Shown: piece by piece, positions 1 to 13,900 of the stretch | Layout: each line of letters begins with the position of its first letter | Numbering within the stretch: the stretch's first letter is position 1 | Origin: Stromatinia cepivora | Taxonomy: Eukaryota > Ascomycota > Leotiomycetes > Helotiales > Sclerotiniaceae | Length of the DNA stretch: 64,000 bases | Assembly (NCBI GenBank): GCA_014898415.1 | Contig: RCTD01000020.1 | Coordinates: 1,116,001-1,180,000, forward strand | Direction of reading: 5' to 3' | The notes under the pieces: model-generated | Databases searched by the model: none | What the model was told of the DNA's origin: nothing | The model's input: only the letters and a program-made list of their open reading frames with translations | Translations under genes and position numbers: made by a program

Positions 1-2214
1 CGATCTATAAAAATAAATAGATAAATGAAATCTTTATGATTATCCTTATTTTGAATGATTGTTCCATCTATTTCGATATAATCTTATAGATCAAGAATTC
101 TAGCAAATTGTTTAAATTTTTCTATAATATAAATATCGATTATTCGATTAATGGAATTTATATAATAAATGAATTCCTTATTGAACATTATATTTCGAAT
201 AATAATAATTTTATCGAGTTTGGGTATCTATATACAATAAATCAATATACTTGGGATATAATTCATTAAATATTTAATATATACTCGAGGATTGATTTTG
301 TATTATTTTCTATTAATTCCAATTTCTTTATTCTTATTCAAAAAGTAAATTCAGTATTTATATTTATAGATTTTATTCTAATTGGGATAAAGATTATTAG
401 ATATTTTCTTTACAAATAGGGGATTATTTTTGCAAAGATAATTATAGAATCATATATCGAATATCTTATTAAACAATTTAAAGGATTTGATTTTCAAAGG
501 ATTTATATTATATAAATAAATAATAATTTGTATTATTTTTATTTATAATTTATTCAATAAACCTATTGTAATCTGTATTTTTATTTATTTTGTAATTATT
601 TCTTATTCTATATATTCTGATCCTTTATTGAGTTTTTATATCTCAAATAAAGATAATTCGAATTCGATATCTTCTTATTTGATCCATTTTTCAAATAATA
701 TTATTTTTATAATTTTAATAATAGATATATTATTGTTTTATTTGATCATTACAATTATTAAATTGTATTTATAATAAATCCAAACTACAAAACTTTAAAT
801 AATTATAAATACTTTATTGTATATTTTGTAATAAATTAGATATAAAAAGATTTTATTATAATATATTTCTTTGATCAATAGAAGTTATAATATATTGTTA
901 TATTCTTTATCGAAATCAAAAAGATTCTATTGGATTTTGTAAAAAAACTGAGGTGATTAATGATTATTTGGAATACAAGAAATGATTTGTTTCGTATAAA
1001 TGCGAGTATAATCGATATAATTGGAACAAATAATATCTTTTATTTTGATATTTTGTATTACAAATATTAAATATTCAAGAGCTTCCTTTTTCAAATACTT
1101 AAAATATTTATACTATATTTCATTTGTATCTTCTCTTAAGAAAAATGGATTATAAAAACGATGAAATGCTTTATTTATTTTTCTGTTTATTATTAAATAT
1201 ATTATAGAAGAATTGTTTATAGGAATAAATAAAAGAATATTCGAATAAATAAAAAGTAGTTTGTATTTTAAGAATACAAGATTTTCAGTACAAGTATATT
1301 ATATAATTACTATATTATTTATATAATCTTTTTTATGAAGAATACAATCATATTTTGAGAATTATAAACCGGTTTTTTCTAATCGAACTTCCGAAACGAT
1401 ATTGATATGAAAATTAAAGATAAATATTATATCGTTCAAGATCAGATCATTATTAAAGTAATTTTTTTTCTTAATAATCCCTTTAATAATATAAATCCCA
1501 TATTCTAGAATTTGGAAACTAGAAGTGTTTGTTTCTACAAAATCATTAAGATCGGATGATCGATATTGATAATCATTTAATAGAGATATATCGTTTACGA
1601 TATATATAGTATTACAATTATCGAATAAGATATTATTGAATAGATGATATATTTTTATTATTATAGAATATATCTTTGATTGATTATATCAAATATTCAA
1701 GATAACAATATTAATTGAAAATTCTAAAGGATCAATAGAACTTTTCATTCATTTTTTTTTAATTCAATTAAAATGAAATTGCTTCTATAAATATAATCTT
1801 GCTTAATCCTTAATTACTTATAATTCATTTTCGTTAAATACTCTTTTAAATAATAGATTAATCTTTTCAATGAGTATTAACTTTATGGCTTTGCAATTAT
1901 AAACAATATAATTATAATCAATTCTATTATTCCATTCAGATTTGGTTTTGTAAAAACATTCCCAAATCTTTTTGATCCTTTGATTGCTTCTAGAATTGAT
2001 ATTTTTTTTATTCTTTTTAGATTTTTTATTATTTTAAAAAAAGATAAATATAAAATATATTCCTTTTTTAGTTTTTAAAAAAATAGAATCCTGAAAGACT
2101 AATTTTCCAAAAATATTTTCGAATTGTTTAAATAAAAGATTAAATAATTTGAATTGATTATTCATTTCGATCTATATAATTATAATATTTGCCTAAATTG
2201 GAAACATCTTGATA
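1..2214. other. AT-rich, gene-free, RIP-like sequence
   Basis: This stretch is extremely AT-rich with stop codons in every frame and no recognisable domain. Its composition matches the degraded retrotransposons to its right, so it is probably older transposon debris, but I could not assign a family or find terminal repeats. No gene, RNA or array is visible. Confidence 0.6.
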
Positions 2215-3482
2215 TCAATAGTTTATAGAAAAATATTGATAATGATTTTATTCTATATCTCAATAATCTTATATACAAAAACTTTAATATAAACTATAAT
2301 TCAATCCCTATATTATTTAACAAAATCGATTTTATTGAATGAAACTTATACTAGAATAAATCGATATTCTTGTAATACTACAAGCTTAACAATAGTTATT
2401 ATAGATACAAATTTCTTTTTGAATATATTAATGATTGTTTTAAATGGAAAAGTTATAATATCCTGATTAAGAATGAATAGCTTTATAAAGTATACTTGAT
2501 CAATTAATGATTCAATTCATTTATAAATATCCCGGAAAGTTTTGTAATTCTGTATATATTCTTATTATCGGTATTGATATTTCAATTGAAGAGAGGTAAG
2601 TTTGAAGGAAATTTCTTGGAAAATAATTGGGAATGAAGTAATAAATCTATTAGGAGTAGATTCTAATATATTATTATCAAAATCTTTTATTTTTATATCT
2701 TTATTAATATTTTCCCTAAATTAAATCGTTATAAGATATTCCGAGAATTCCTTTTGATATTGAATTTGTTTCTCTTAATTATATTTGATTTGAAAATCGA
2801 TAATGAAAAATAAAATAGATGATTTAATTAAAAGCTAATCGATCTGAATATGAATAAACTTATTCGTCAAATCGGAATTTGAAATGGATATCGCTGATAT
2901 AAAAACAAACAGATTGTTTTCTAGATTGATTGAATCCCAGATTCCTTGAATTTGATATTTATTTTTCAAGTATAGATATTACTTTAATTATTGAATATGA
3001 ATTGTAAAAAAAAGATCATTTTGATCTTTTACTATATTGAATGAAGATAATTGAATTGATATAAATATTGAATTATAGATAAAATAAGAATGATATTTTA
3101 AAAATGATTTTTTGAATATTTAATAATCATCGGATAAAAAGTTATATAAATTTAAGGACTATCAGATTCATAATTATTATAGGATAATATAATTACAAAG
3201 CATTTTCAAGGATCGAGGAATAAATAATATACATAATTGATAGAATAAAAAAATTGAATGATTTATTCTTGATTATATAAATCAAGAACTATATATATAA
3301 AACAAATGAATAATTATTTAGCCGATATACATCTTAATTAAACTAGATCTTTGTTTATTAGGATATCAGGATCACTTTATCAATTGGTAGATTGATAAGG
3401 GCTAGTAGATCCTTCATTCTGATTGGAAAGCATACGCTTTGATCCTTCATAAGATACAGGGGATCACAGGGCTTTCCGTGAC
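2215..3482 (+). repeat. Repeat A, copy 1 (probable Gypsy 5' internal or gag region)
   Basis: About 1.27 kb that recurs in the same orientation at 8422-9690. The copies differ mostly by C/T and G/A transitions. Copy 2 directly follows a Gypsy LTR, and copy 1 directly precedes the Gypsy protease and polymerase remnant. This position is where a leader plus gag would lie, but I cannot confirm gag motifs. The last 120 bp are less AT-rich, contain a hairpin (ccttatcaatc paired with gattgataagg in copy 2) and end in gtgaca in both copies, after which the sequences diverge. Confidence 0.6.
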
Positions 3483-3499
3483 ATTATTCGAATTTCAAA

Positions 3500-6400
3500 T
3501 ATTCATTGTTTTCTTCTTCTTCTAAAACAATATATATATCGATACTTTGTATTGATAATTTCAATGAAATCAAAATAGTACAAAAAGAAGCAAAAGAATT
3601 CAAAGAATATCGAAATGCCGAAGAAGATTTCAATTTAGAAATTACAGTTAAAGTTATACAGAATACTTGTTTAGAAGAAGAAAAGCGTTTAAAATTAAAC
3701 ACTTAGACTTTATCTCCATCCTAAACATTATACAGAATATAAGATTTTTTGATCTGATAAAGTTTATAAAAGAAAAAACACTTACTCTTCCTTACAACCT
3801 TTCGAAAAATGATTACACTTATCGATCAAAAGTATTCATTGACTTTGAAACAAATGAATTCGTTTTTATTAATATTACACTTTTTACTTGTTTATTTTCT
3901 ATATTTAAATCAAGAATTATATCGCTTGAAATTTTAATTAAAATTAAAAAGTATAATAATATATAAAACTATACCATTATTTATTTCATATTCCTTCATT
4001 TAATAATTGATAATTATAAACAATCTTTTATCCTTTTCCTTATTATTGAATTAAAGAATTATAATATTATTTTAGATAAACTTTGGTTATCAAAGATCCA
4101 AACAAAGCTCGATTACTTCAATCAATATCTTAAATAATTTAAAGAAAGATTCTGTATTATCTTCTATTCGAATAATCTTTTTATTACTCAATCATCCCTT
4201 TGTAAATAGAAAATCGATCAATTAGTTCAACAAGATACTGATCGATGAGATAATCAACTTGAAGAATATTGAAATCGAAAAGATTCATAATTGAATAGAT
4301 CAATTGCAATTAATAATATACAACAAAAATCTTCAAATATAAATATAATATAGATTCTTATTAAAAAAAAAGAAGCTTCAATTCCTTTCAAATTCAATTT
4401 ACCTCTTTCTTAACTAATTATACCATTATTACAGATCTATAAATGCCTCCCCTATATATCATCCAAAGTTCTCAATCTATATACATTCAAACCCAATAAA
4501 TTCCAATTAGAATACAAAAAAGATAAACAAATTAAATTCTTTATTATTATTTTAAAAGAATTCAACAATATAATAAACTCCTAATAAAACAAATAATATA
4601 CAAAAAAAAGAATATTAATTATCTTAATCAAATTCAAAAATACAAAAGTTCGAAAGAAACTCGATCGAATATTAACCGAAATCGATTCAGAACTTGAAAT
4701 ACTATTTGAATATCAATAATATCATTGAGTCTTTTCCAAATATAAATCAAATATTTTGCTTTTTAATCGATTTTATAATTATAAAATTATATTGAAAAAC
4801 AAAGAAAAACAAATCTTGTACTATAATCCGTTTTATAAAATATCCCTAAAATAATTAGAAATCATTAAAGAATATATTATAGATAATCTCAACAAAGATT
4901 TTATTAAATCCAATTAAATCCCCTATATTACATCCATTCTATTCGTTAAGAAACCCAATAATAATTTGAGATTCTATATAAACTTCAGATTATTGAATTC
5001 TTTAATATATAAAAATTAATATCCCCTTTTTTTAATCAATAAAATGCTTTTTCAGTTTTCCAATATTAAAATCTTTACTAAATTCGATATTTATTAAACT
5101 TTTTATCATATAAGAATAAATCCTATTTCAAAAGAATATACTATTTTTCAAACCCAATATAAATTATACAAATACAAGATTATATTATTCAGATTAATAA
5201 ATAATTTTATAATTTATCAATATTATATAAATAATATTTTATTCGATTATTTAAATATCTTTTATATAATATACTTCAATGATATTCTAATCTATTCCAA
5301 AAACAAAAAAAAGCATCAAATTTATATTAAACTAATTCTCGAACAATTAAAAATCATTAACCTACAAACAAATCTCAAGAAATACAAATTCAACATTACA
5401 TATACTAAATACTTAAGCTTTATCATTTCTATTAAAAAAATAAAAATGAATCCTAAAAAAATTGAAATAATTGAAAATTGGATTTTTTTGATAACAATAA
5501 AAGGAATCCAATTATTCCTCAGTTTTTACAACTTTTATTAATGATTCATTAAGAATTACAATATAATAACAAAATTTTTCAATAAATTCATTAAAACAAA
5601 TATTAAGTTTATATTCAACAAAGTATATTAAAACATATTCAATATCTTGAAAAAAAAGCTTATCTCTATTTTATTTCTATAACATTATAATCATTAATTC
5701 TTTTGTATATTCAAAATAAACATATTTGATAAAATAATTATTAATATATTATCACAATAATATAACAAAGATTGATTATCTATAATTTATTTCTCTAAAA
5801 TTATAATTATTATCAAACTAAATTACAAAATTCATAATAAAAAAATACTATCAATCATTCGATCTTTCAATTATTGAAAAATAAAACTCATTAATTCATC
5901 ACATAAAATCAAGGTTTATACCGATTATAAAACTTTCAAATATTTTATGATTACCAAAACTTTTAACATTCAACAAACTTATTAAACAAAGATTCTATCC
6001 AATTATAATTTCATCATTATATATCATTCTAGAAAAAATAACCCTTTTATCAACACCTTAACCCATTACACCAATAAATTAAATCTTTAGAACTATACCA
6101 AAAAGAAAAATTGCTTTCAATAACTTATTAAAAATAATCAAATTGATATCGAAATCATAAAAGAAATTTTACAAAAGCATTATCTAAACGAAACAATAAT
6201 TACTAATATCGATTTAAATAAAATCGTTTTTCAATTCGATTTAATTAATTATATTATTAAAGCAAATAAAATTATAAATAACTTGCTAATACTCAGAATA
6301 CAAACTACCCAAAATTATAAATATATATTACTTCAAAATGATCTTTTGCTCTACAATAACTATCTAATAATACCCGATATCGACAATCTTCGAATTTATT

Positions 6401-7300
6401 TGATTTATAAAGTTTATAATTCTGTTTCTATTATTTATCCTGATATAAACAAAATCTACTTTTTATTATTTCAACAATACTATTGATTTAGAATATACAA
6501 TACTGTAATCAGATATATATACAATTATTATATCTATAAATATAATTCTATTCCATACAATTGTACCCCTGGTTTATTACATCCATTTCCAATTTCTAAT
6601 CAAGTATAATAATATATCATTATAAATTATTGCAATTTTAATAAGGATAAATATGGATATAACAATGTTTTAATCATTATTAATCGATTAACAAAACAAA
6701 CTATCTCTATACCTTATCACAAATCAATCGATGTTCGAGCTCAAGTACAACTGCGTGATGCCCGCATATACGCAGAACGCAATAAATTGGCTTTCATACG
6801 AGCGAAAGAAGATCTATTGTATACTCAAACCAAAATATCGAAATCTATGAATACTTATTAATATAAAGTCGATTTCGATATCAGAGATTATATATAGTTC
6901 AATATAAAGAATTATTTTACCTAGAAATCATTTAAGAAGTTGAATTTTTCGATTCAAGAAAAATTCAAGATTATTGATCGATCTGGAAGCTTTTTCAAAT
7001 TCGAACTCCTGATTACAATAAAAATTTATTTTGTTTTCCTTTCAAATCGATTACACAAAATATATAACAATCCTTTTTCTAATCAAATACTCGAATCACC
7101 TTTATCTATTAATATAACTAATAATTCGGAATAAAAAATAAAGAAAATTCTAATAATAAAGAAAGTACAAAAAACTTTATTATACAAAATCTTATAATTT
7201 AATAACAATACCAATCTTACCTGGTATCCTACTTCCGATTTTAAAACATCATTATACCTCCTATACAATTTTTATTTAGCCAATTCAACATTACTTAATC
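3500..7300 (+). pseudogene. Gypsy-type retrotransposon pol remnant with chromodomain
   Basis: Translation across many stops follows a fungal Ty3/Gypsy polyprotein. A retropepsin remnant lies near 3790-4140 (FIDFETNEF in place of the DSG box, then a WLSKIQTKLDY stretch). Reverse transcriptase lies near 4790-5540 (LFVKKPNN, a KIFTKFD block, and YFND where YLDD is expected). RNase H remnants follow to about 6000. A zinc-binding H2C2 segment of the integrase is the 67-codon open frame 6283-6486. Integrase continues to about 6725, where most of the catalytic core is missing. The integrase C-terminus (about 6870-7110) and a chromodomain-like end (TWYPTSDF near 7220) close it. All domains are in Gypsy order on the plus strand. 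The frame is destroyed by transitions, so the element is dead. Chromodomain Gypsy elements typically target heterochromatin. Confidence 0.85.
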
Positions 7301-7647
7301 CTTTTAATCGATTAATTGATTAAATAAAGTTTTATAAAAATAAAAAGAATAATTATAATCATATAAATAACAATTCATTTATAAAATCAAAGGAAAGAAA
7401 ATATTCTTCAATTTAATAAATTAAATGTTATGATTTTATAATAATATATATATATATAATCACAAAAGAATCGAAAACCTATACAAATTCGAAGGAATTT
7501 GATCATATATATATATAGCCCAAACTTTATATAATAAACGAGCTATTACCATCAAGATAATACAAAAACAATATATTTCAAAAATTTATATCTATAATCA
7601 TTTCAAAAATCGTGCAAAAGGAAAGCTTGAATATAATAAGAACGAAA
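7301..7647 (+). other. Gypsy 3' untranslated region
   Basis: AT-rich sequence between the chromodomain remnant and the LTR. Its right part, from about 7530, aligns with about 10100-10221 just before the second LTR copy, as expected for the untranslated 3' end of one element family. No gene is visible. Confidence 0.55.
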
Positions 7648-8421
7648 TATAATATTACCCCTATCGATTTCGTTCAATTTGATTGATTTGGTTAATTTAA
7701 TCGATTAATTTAATCGATTTTGGAATTGATTATATTAACCATTTATTATTACTATATTATAATTCAATCTCCTTTCTTTTTTTATTAAAACTTTTTCCTT
7801 TCAAAGATTCTCTAAATCAAGGAGAATACGAATCAATATTAATTTAATCAATTAATGAATGATTTGATCGATTTAATCAATTCATTTGTTATTTTGATTA
7901 ATTTGATCAATTAATGAATGATTTGATCGATTTAATCAATTCATTTGTTATTTTGATTAATTTGATCAATTATTTTGATCAATTTGATCAATTTCCAATA
8001 AATTGATCAAATCAACCAAAATGATCAATCTAATTGATTTAAAGTTTATAAACCTTCACAAAATCTAGTTTCCGATAAAATAATAATAGAACAAAGGAAT
8101 AAAATACTCGAAAACAAACTTTTCTGAAAGGAAAGATAATATCACAAATCGTAAATTATAAAAGACTAACCATATAATATCCCTTATCTCCTATATCAAT
8201 TTATAAACTGATCATCCATATATATACATTACGAATCATACAATTTAATATAGTAAAATAGTGACCCTAATAATATATATACACAACCCCGTAATCTACA
8301 AATGAGTATTTGTATATATATATCTAATCGCTCTTTACAAGTTATAATTCTTCAATTGTAGATTCTAAGGAATATAATTGACCCTGTTTATTCAGCTCTA
8401 CTACGGCTCTTGTACGTCACA
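7648..8421 (+). repeat. Gypsy LTR, copy 1
   Basis: The LTR begins tataatattacccc, the mutated form of tgtgatatcacccc seen at 10222, and ends tgtacgtcaca, giving TG...CA ends with a short TGTGA/TCACA inverted repeat. It serves as the 3' LTR of the element on its left and the 5' LTR of a deleted second copy on its right. It lacks the Copia Z insertion found in LTR copy 2, so it preserves the empty site near 8163-8180 (gactaaccatataatat). It contains a 59-bp tandem duplication around 7849-7966 that is single in copy 2. Confidence 0.75.
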
Positions 8422-9690
8422 TTAATAACTTATAGAAAAATATTAATAACAATTTCATCTTATACTTTAATAATCTTGTATACAAAAACTTTGATATAAA
8501 CTATAATCCAATCCTTATATAATTTAACAAAATTGATTCTATTGAATAAGATTTATATTAAAATAAATCGATATTCTTATAATATTATAAACTTAATAAT
8601 AGTTATTATAAATATAAACTTCCTTTTGAATATATTGATAATCGTTTTGAGTAGAAAAACTATAATATTTTGATTAAGAATGAATAATTCTATAAAATAT
8701 ATTTAATCAATTAACAATTCAATCTATTTATAAATATTATAAAAGGCTTTATAATTCTATATATATTTTTATTATCGATATTGATACTCTAATTAAAAAA
8801 AAACAAATTCGAAGAAAATTTCTTAAAAAATAATTGAAAATAAAACAATAAATTTATTAAAAATAAATCCCGATATATTATCATCAGAATCTTTTATTTT
8901 TATATCTTCATTTATATCTTTTTTGGATTGGATTACTATAAGATATTCCAAGAATTCCTTTTGATATTAAATTTGTTTCTTTCGATTATATTTAGTTTAA
9001 AGATTAATAATAGAAGATAAAATAGATAATTTGATTAAAAATTAATCGATTTAAATATAGATAAGTTTATTCATCAAATCAAAATTTGAAATAAATATAA
9101 TTGATATAAAACCAAATAGATTATTCTTTAGATTGATTGAATCTCAGATTCCTTGAATTTGATATTTATTTTTCAAATATAAATATTACTTTGATTATTA
9201 AATATAAATTATAAGAAAAAGATCATTTTGATTTTTTATTATATTAAATAAAGATAATTGAATTAATATAAATATTGAATTATAAATAAAATAAGAATAA
9301 TATTTTAAGAATAATTCTTTAAATACTTAATAATCATCGAATAAAAGATTGTATAAATTAAGAGCTATTAGACTTATAATTATCATGAAATAATATAATT
9401 ATAAAACACTTTCAAAAATCAAAGAATAGATAGTATACATAATTGATAAAGTAAAATAGAATTGAATAATTTATCCTTGATTATATAAATCAAAAACTAT
9501 ATATATAAAACAAATGAATAATTATTTAACTAATATATATCTCAATTAAACTAAACCTTTGTTTATTTGTATATCAGAATCACCTTATCAATCGGAAAGA
9601 TTGATAAGGGCTAGAAGATCCTTCATTCCGATTGGAAAATATACCCTTGATCCTTCATAGGATACAGGGGATCGCAGGGCTTTCCGTGAC
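8422..9690 (+). repeat. Repeat A, copy 2
   Basis: Direct repeat of 2215-3482, starting immediately after the LTR end at 8421 and ending ctttccgtgaca. It is more AT-rich than copy 1 across most of its length, while its terminal 120 bp keep more G and C. It represents the 5' internal part of the second, deleted Gypsy copy. Confidence 0.65.
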
Positions 9691-10221
9691 AATTAAAAAT
9701 TTAATAATCATTATAATATTTGAAAAGTTGATCTTATTTATTATCAAAAAATGAAAGAATATAATATAATAATCTCAAGACAAAAAACCCATTGAATAAT
9801 TTGAAAACTCAATTATATTAAAATAATAATCTAATTAATATTTTTTTTATAAATTTCAAAAGATCTATTTATAGATCTTGTAATTAATTTTAAATGACTT
9901 TTTGATATTAATTCTATTATTTTTTATTTTAAATTTTCAAAAAATGTATTATTGTTATTGAATAATAAATAACTCTTATTAACCACTTTAAAATATAAAG
10001 GCCTATATATATATATACATATATATATAGAATATACTTATTCCGAATAATAAGAATAATATAATCAATAAGATCAATTAGACCGATTAGATCAAATTGA
10101 TCAAATTGATAGATAAACTATTATCATTCAAATAATACGAAGATAATATACTTAAAAATTCATGTTTATTATTATTTTAGAAATTATACAAAAAGGAAGT
10201 TTGAATATAATAAAAACGAAA
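9691..10221 (+). other. Residual internal region of deleted Gypsy copy 2
   Basis: The polymerase seen in copy 1 is missing here. About 400 bp of AT-rich sequence of uncertain origin is followed, from about 10100, by the Gypsy 3' untranslated segment that leads into LTR copy 2. No coding motif is recognisable. Confidence 0.5.
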
Positions 10222-10697
10222 TGTGATATCACCCCTATCGATTTCATTCAATTTAATTGATTTGATCAATTAATTGGTCAATTTGATTGATTAATCTAAT
10301 CGATTTCGAAATTGATTATATTAACTATTCATTATTATTATATTATAATTCAATCCCTTCCCCTTTTCTATTAAAACTTTTTCCTTTCAGAAATTTTTTA
10401 AGTCAAGAAGAATATGAATTAATATTAATTTACCCAATTGATAAATGATTTGATCGATTTGATCAATTAATTTGTTACTTTGATCAATTTGATCAATTAA
10501 TTTGATAAATATGATCAATTTCCAATAAATTGATTAAATCAATCAAATTGATCAATCTAATTGATTTAGAGCTCATAAATTTTCCCAGAATCTAATTTCC
10601 AATGAAATAATAATGAAACAAAAGAATAAAATACTCGAAGATGAGCTTTTCCAAAAAGAAGAGTAGTATTACAAATCATGAATTATAAAAAATTAAT
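10222..10697 (+). repeat. Gypsy LTR copy 2, left part (split by Copia Z)
   Basis: It begins tgtgatatcacccctatcg and matches 7648 to about 8167. The match stops exactly where Copia Z starts. The last five bases, ttaat (10693-10697), are the left target-site duplication of Z, and the LTR resumes at 31262. Confidence 0.8.
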
Positions 10698-10900
10698 TGT
10701 CGGGACAACTGTACACGGGGAAGTGAAGCTTATCAACGAACGTATAGAACTCTTTGTTAATACGTTTTGATTTGCCTAGAAAGTTAGAATCTATAAAGGA
10801 TGAAGATCTATATAATGGTGTATACTGAGGCATTAATGCGAGTACTAATGTGTACGTGATCTTTATCATCCTTATCATATATGTAATTCATATTCCGATA
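10698..10900 (-). repeat. Copia Z 3' LTR
   Basis: 203 bp with ends tgtcggg...ccgata. It is the mutated partner of 31059-31261, with which it shares the inner block atctatataatggt. A 61-codon minus-strand open frame across it is LTR sequence, not a gene. A tatata box-like stretch suits an LTR promoter. Confidence 0.85.
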
Positions 10901-13900
10901 TTAACAACTTCTCTTAAAGTCGAAGTATCGTATACTCTAGGAATATATATACCCGGTAAATAAATACTCTTTCTAGTTCTAGCTTTCGTTTTATTCCTTT
11001 ATTCGAATCAATTTATATATGAAATAATTATATATCCGATGATTGAATATATATTTGTAATAGTTTTTATTCTGTATTCGTTTTTTGATTTCTATATTTA
11101 TATCATTTTCTTTTTATTATACTTTAATCTCTTTATTTATTTTATAATTTTAATCTTGATTGTATTACTCTTTATAAGATTTCTAAAAGCTTGATATAAT
11201 TTTGCTTTTGTTATTATATCAACAAAATTAGATTCTTTATTAATCTATTTGATTTCCATTATTTCTTTTTATTTATATAATTATTGTAAAGTTATTAAAT
11301 CAATTATCAATCTTTTTTTTTATATTGAATTTAATTTTGTAAAACAATTGTAAAGCAATTTCGAATTTATATATATAATTAATAATACTTTTTGCTTTGG
11401 TAATATACTTTCGATAATATTCTTGAATATTATATTAATATCGAATCCTAAGATTATATTATAAAGTTCTGATATTAGTATACTTTTAATGATTTTTTTG
11501 TATTTGATAAATAATCAATGAATTAGATTCGCTTTATTGTTCTTATTTATTAATATGATAATATATCTGATTTATAAGAACAGATTTCGATTATTAATGA
11601 ATAATATATCTATGAATATTATTAATTTCAATGAATCGAAATCGAATAATACAAATTTCAATTCTTTAATTTAATTGTTTATTTGCTATTGGATTGTTTT
11701 ATTCATCAGTTTCGCATTTTTCTTTTTAAGATTAATAATTTGAATAATAAAAGAAAAAGCGAATGATATTTCTGATTGATATATTATCGAAATATAAATT
11801 CCTTTTGTATATTAAATAATATATTGATTCTTTGAGATTACACTTTTTCGAATTTTGTCTTTTATATTATAAATATTGATTGATTATATTTTAATGAATT
11901 ATAAAGTTGTATATTGCCTTTTCTAATTGATATAAATGAAATTATTATTTATTTAGATAATAATAATTCTATTAAATTTGAAGGGATTCTTAGATGATAA
12001 GGTTTCTCGATCCTTTATAAAAAACTTTGCATTTTCGAATTCTTTTTGTTTTTTATTTATAAATATTTTATAAATTATAATAATTATATTATTTATTTGA
12101 AATTCTATGAATCCGAATACTTTGTTTTCCTATTTGATATATATTAGATAGAGATCGTAAATTGATTAAATTATTTGGAATACAATAAAATAATAATTAT
12201 AGTAAATACTGAATCAATAATTTCCAACTTCTAATATATTATATAATAGTTTAATCATTTATAATAATATTCCCTTCAGGAATTCTATTTCCTTGAATAA
12301 TTGGATGTAGAATAATTGTACTAGATTGAATACTATTTATATATAAATTTGAATAATATTTCTAATATATAAAATTGTTTATATAATTGATTATAAAATA
12401 ATTATAATATTTAATATCAAATATTGATTTGTTTATTGAATTATAAATAATTATATTAATATTATTCTTTTTTCTATATCATTCTATATTTAAATTACAA
12501 ACTTTGATTTTGGGAATATCTTTTTAATATCTTTGTTTTTGATTTTATCAATAAATCTTGATTTGAATATTTATATATCTTCTAATATATTTATCTATTA
12601 TACAATTTCGAATATATCGTTTTCTATTAAACTATTAATTTCTTTCTTTTTGATTCTTTATAAATCGATAAATTTTAAAGTATATCGAATACTAACAGAT
12701 TTTCGTTAAAGATTCCAATGATATTTTCTTATTCATCGTTTTAAAGATAAATAACTATATCCGATATTTCTATTATATCTTTAATAAAATATATTACTAT
12801 AATTCGATTAATATTATATTTGTTATACTATATAATATTCTTATTGATAAAATAATTACTTAAAGGATACCAGGATTCGCTTTTATCATATTTTTTAAAA
12901 CAATTTTAAATTTCTTCTAAATAACAATTTCGAGATTCTTCAAAAATGTTTCCTAAAGGATTTATTCTATTATAATAGATTCTATTTATATAATAGGTTT
13001 TATTGATATTATTATTTTGATTATATAAAATGTCATTATTGTAAATCGAAAGATTATAGATCCATTTGATAATTAAATTATATAAGTTTCGTCTTCAATT
13101 TATAATAATATGAATAGCCTTATCTATCTGGCAATTCGATTGTTTTCTTCTTTTTATACTCATACCTTTGAATTAATTAATAGTTTATAAATTGAAATTG
13201 TATTTGAATTATTATATTGATTTAATATATCTACTATTTATCTCTCAATTTGAAGCTTTTTGATCTTGCTATTTGCTTTCTTAATTGTATTGGATTATTA
13301 TTAAATATTAAATATTGATAGATCGAATTCGTTTATTCGCAAATACACTCCGGATATTAAAAGGGTAGGTATAATTTTGTTAAGGTCAATAATATTATTG
13401 ATTACTTTTATTGTTATTTGTAATACCGATTCTTTTATTATTCCAATACTTTTGAATTCTTCTTTAATAATATTGTATATATATCGAATGATTTAATGAT
13501 AATATTCGATTATCCCGATCGATTAATATACTTCGATAAATACACTTTTTGTAATGATTATTATTATTTCGATATATTATTTGAATTCTTTATTCACAAA
13601 ATTTTTCCCGGTATTATGAATAATATAATCTAATAGGTTTAGATATATATCTATTCAATATATTCTTAATTTATTCTATATATACTTCGTATTGATATTA
13701 TCGAATTATTATACTATTTGGAATCTAATTCCTTTATTAATAATATATAATATTAATTTATTATTAATATATATAATATCGATTATAATCGAATAATTAA
13801 ATTCGATATTATTGCGAAAATTGAATTTGAATTTGTTTAGGGATTTTCTGTATTTTTGATAATATTTGTAGAATTTTGTAAATCTTTTAAGATCTTTTTG

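Noticed and set aside
3484..3966. Overlapping open frames of 72, 66 and 99 codons
   Set aside because: They fall in the Gypsy protease remnant and shift frame within it. They are residual openness and not separate genes.
10693..10878. 61-codon open frame on the minus strand
   Set aside because: It lies inside the Copia Z 3' LTR and is closed by stops in the partner LTR.
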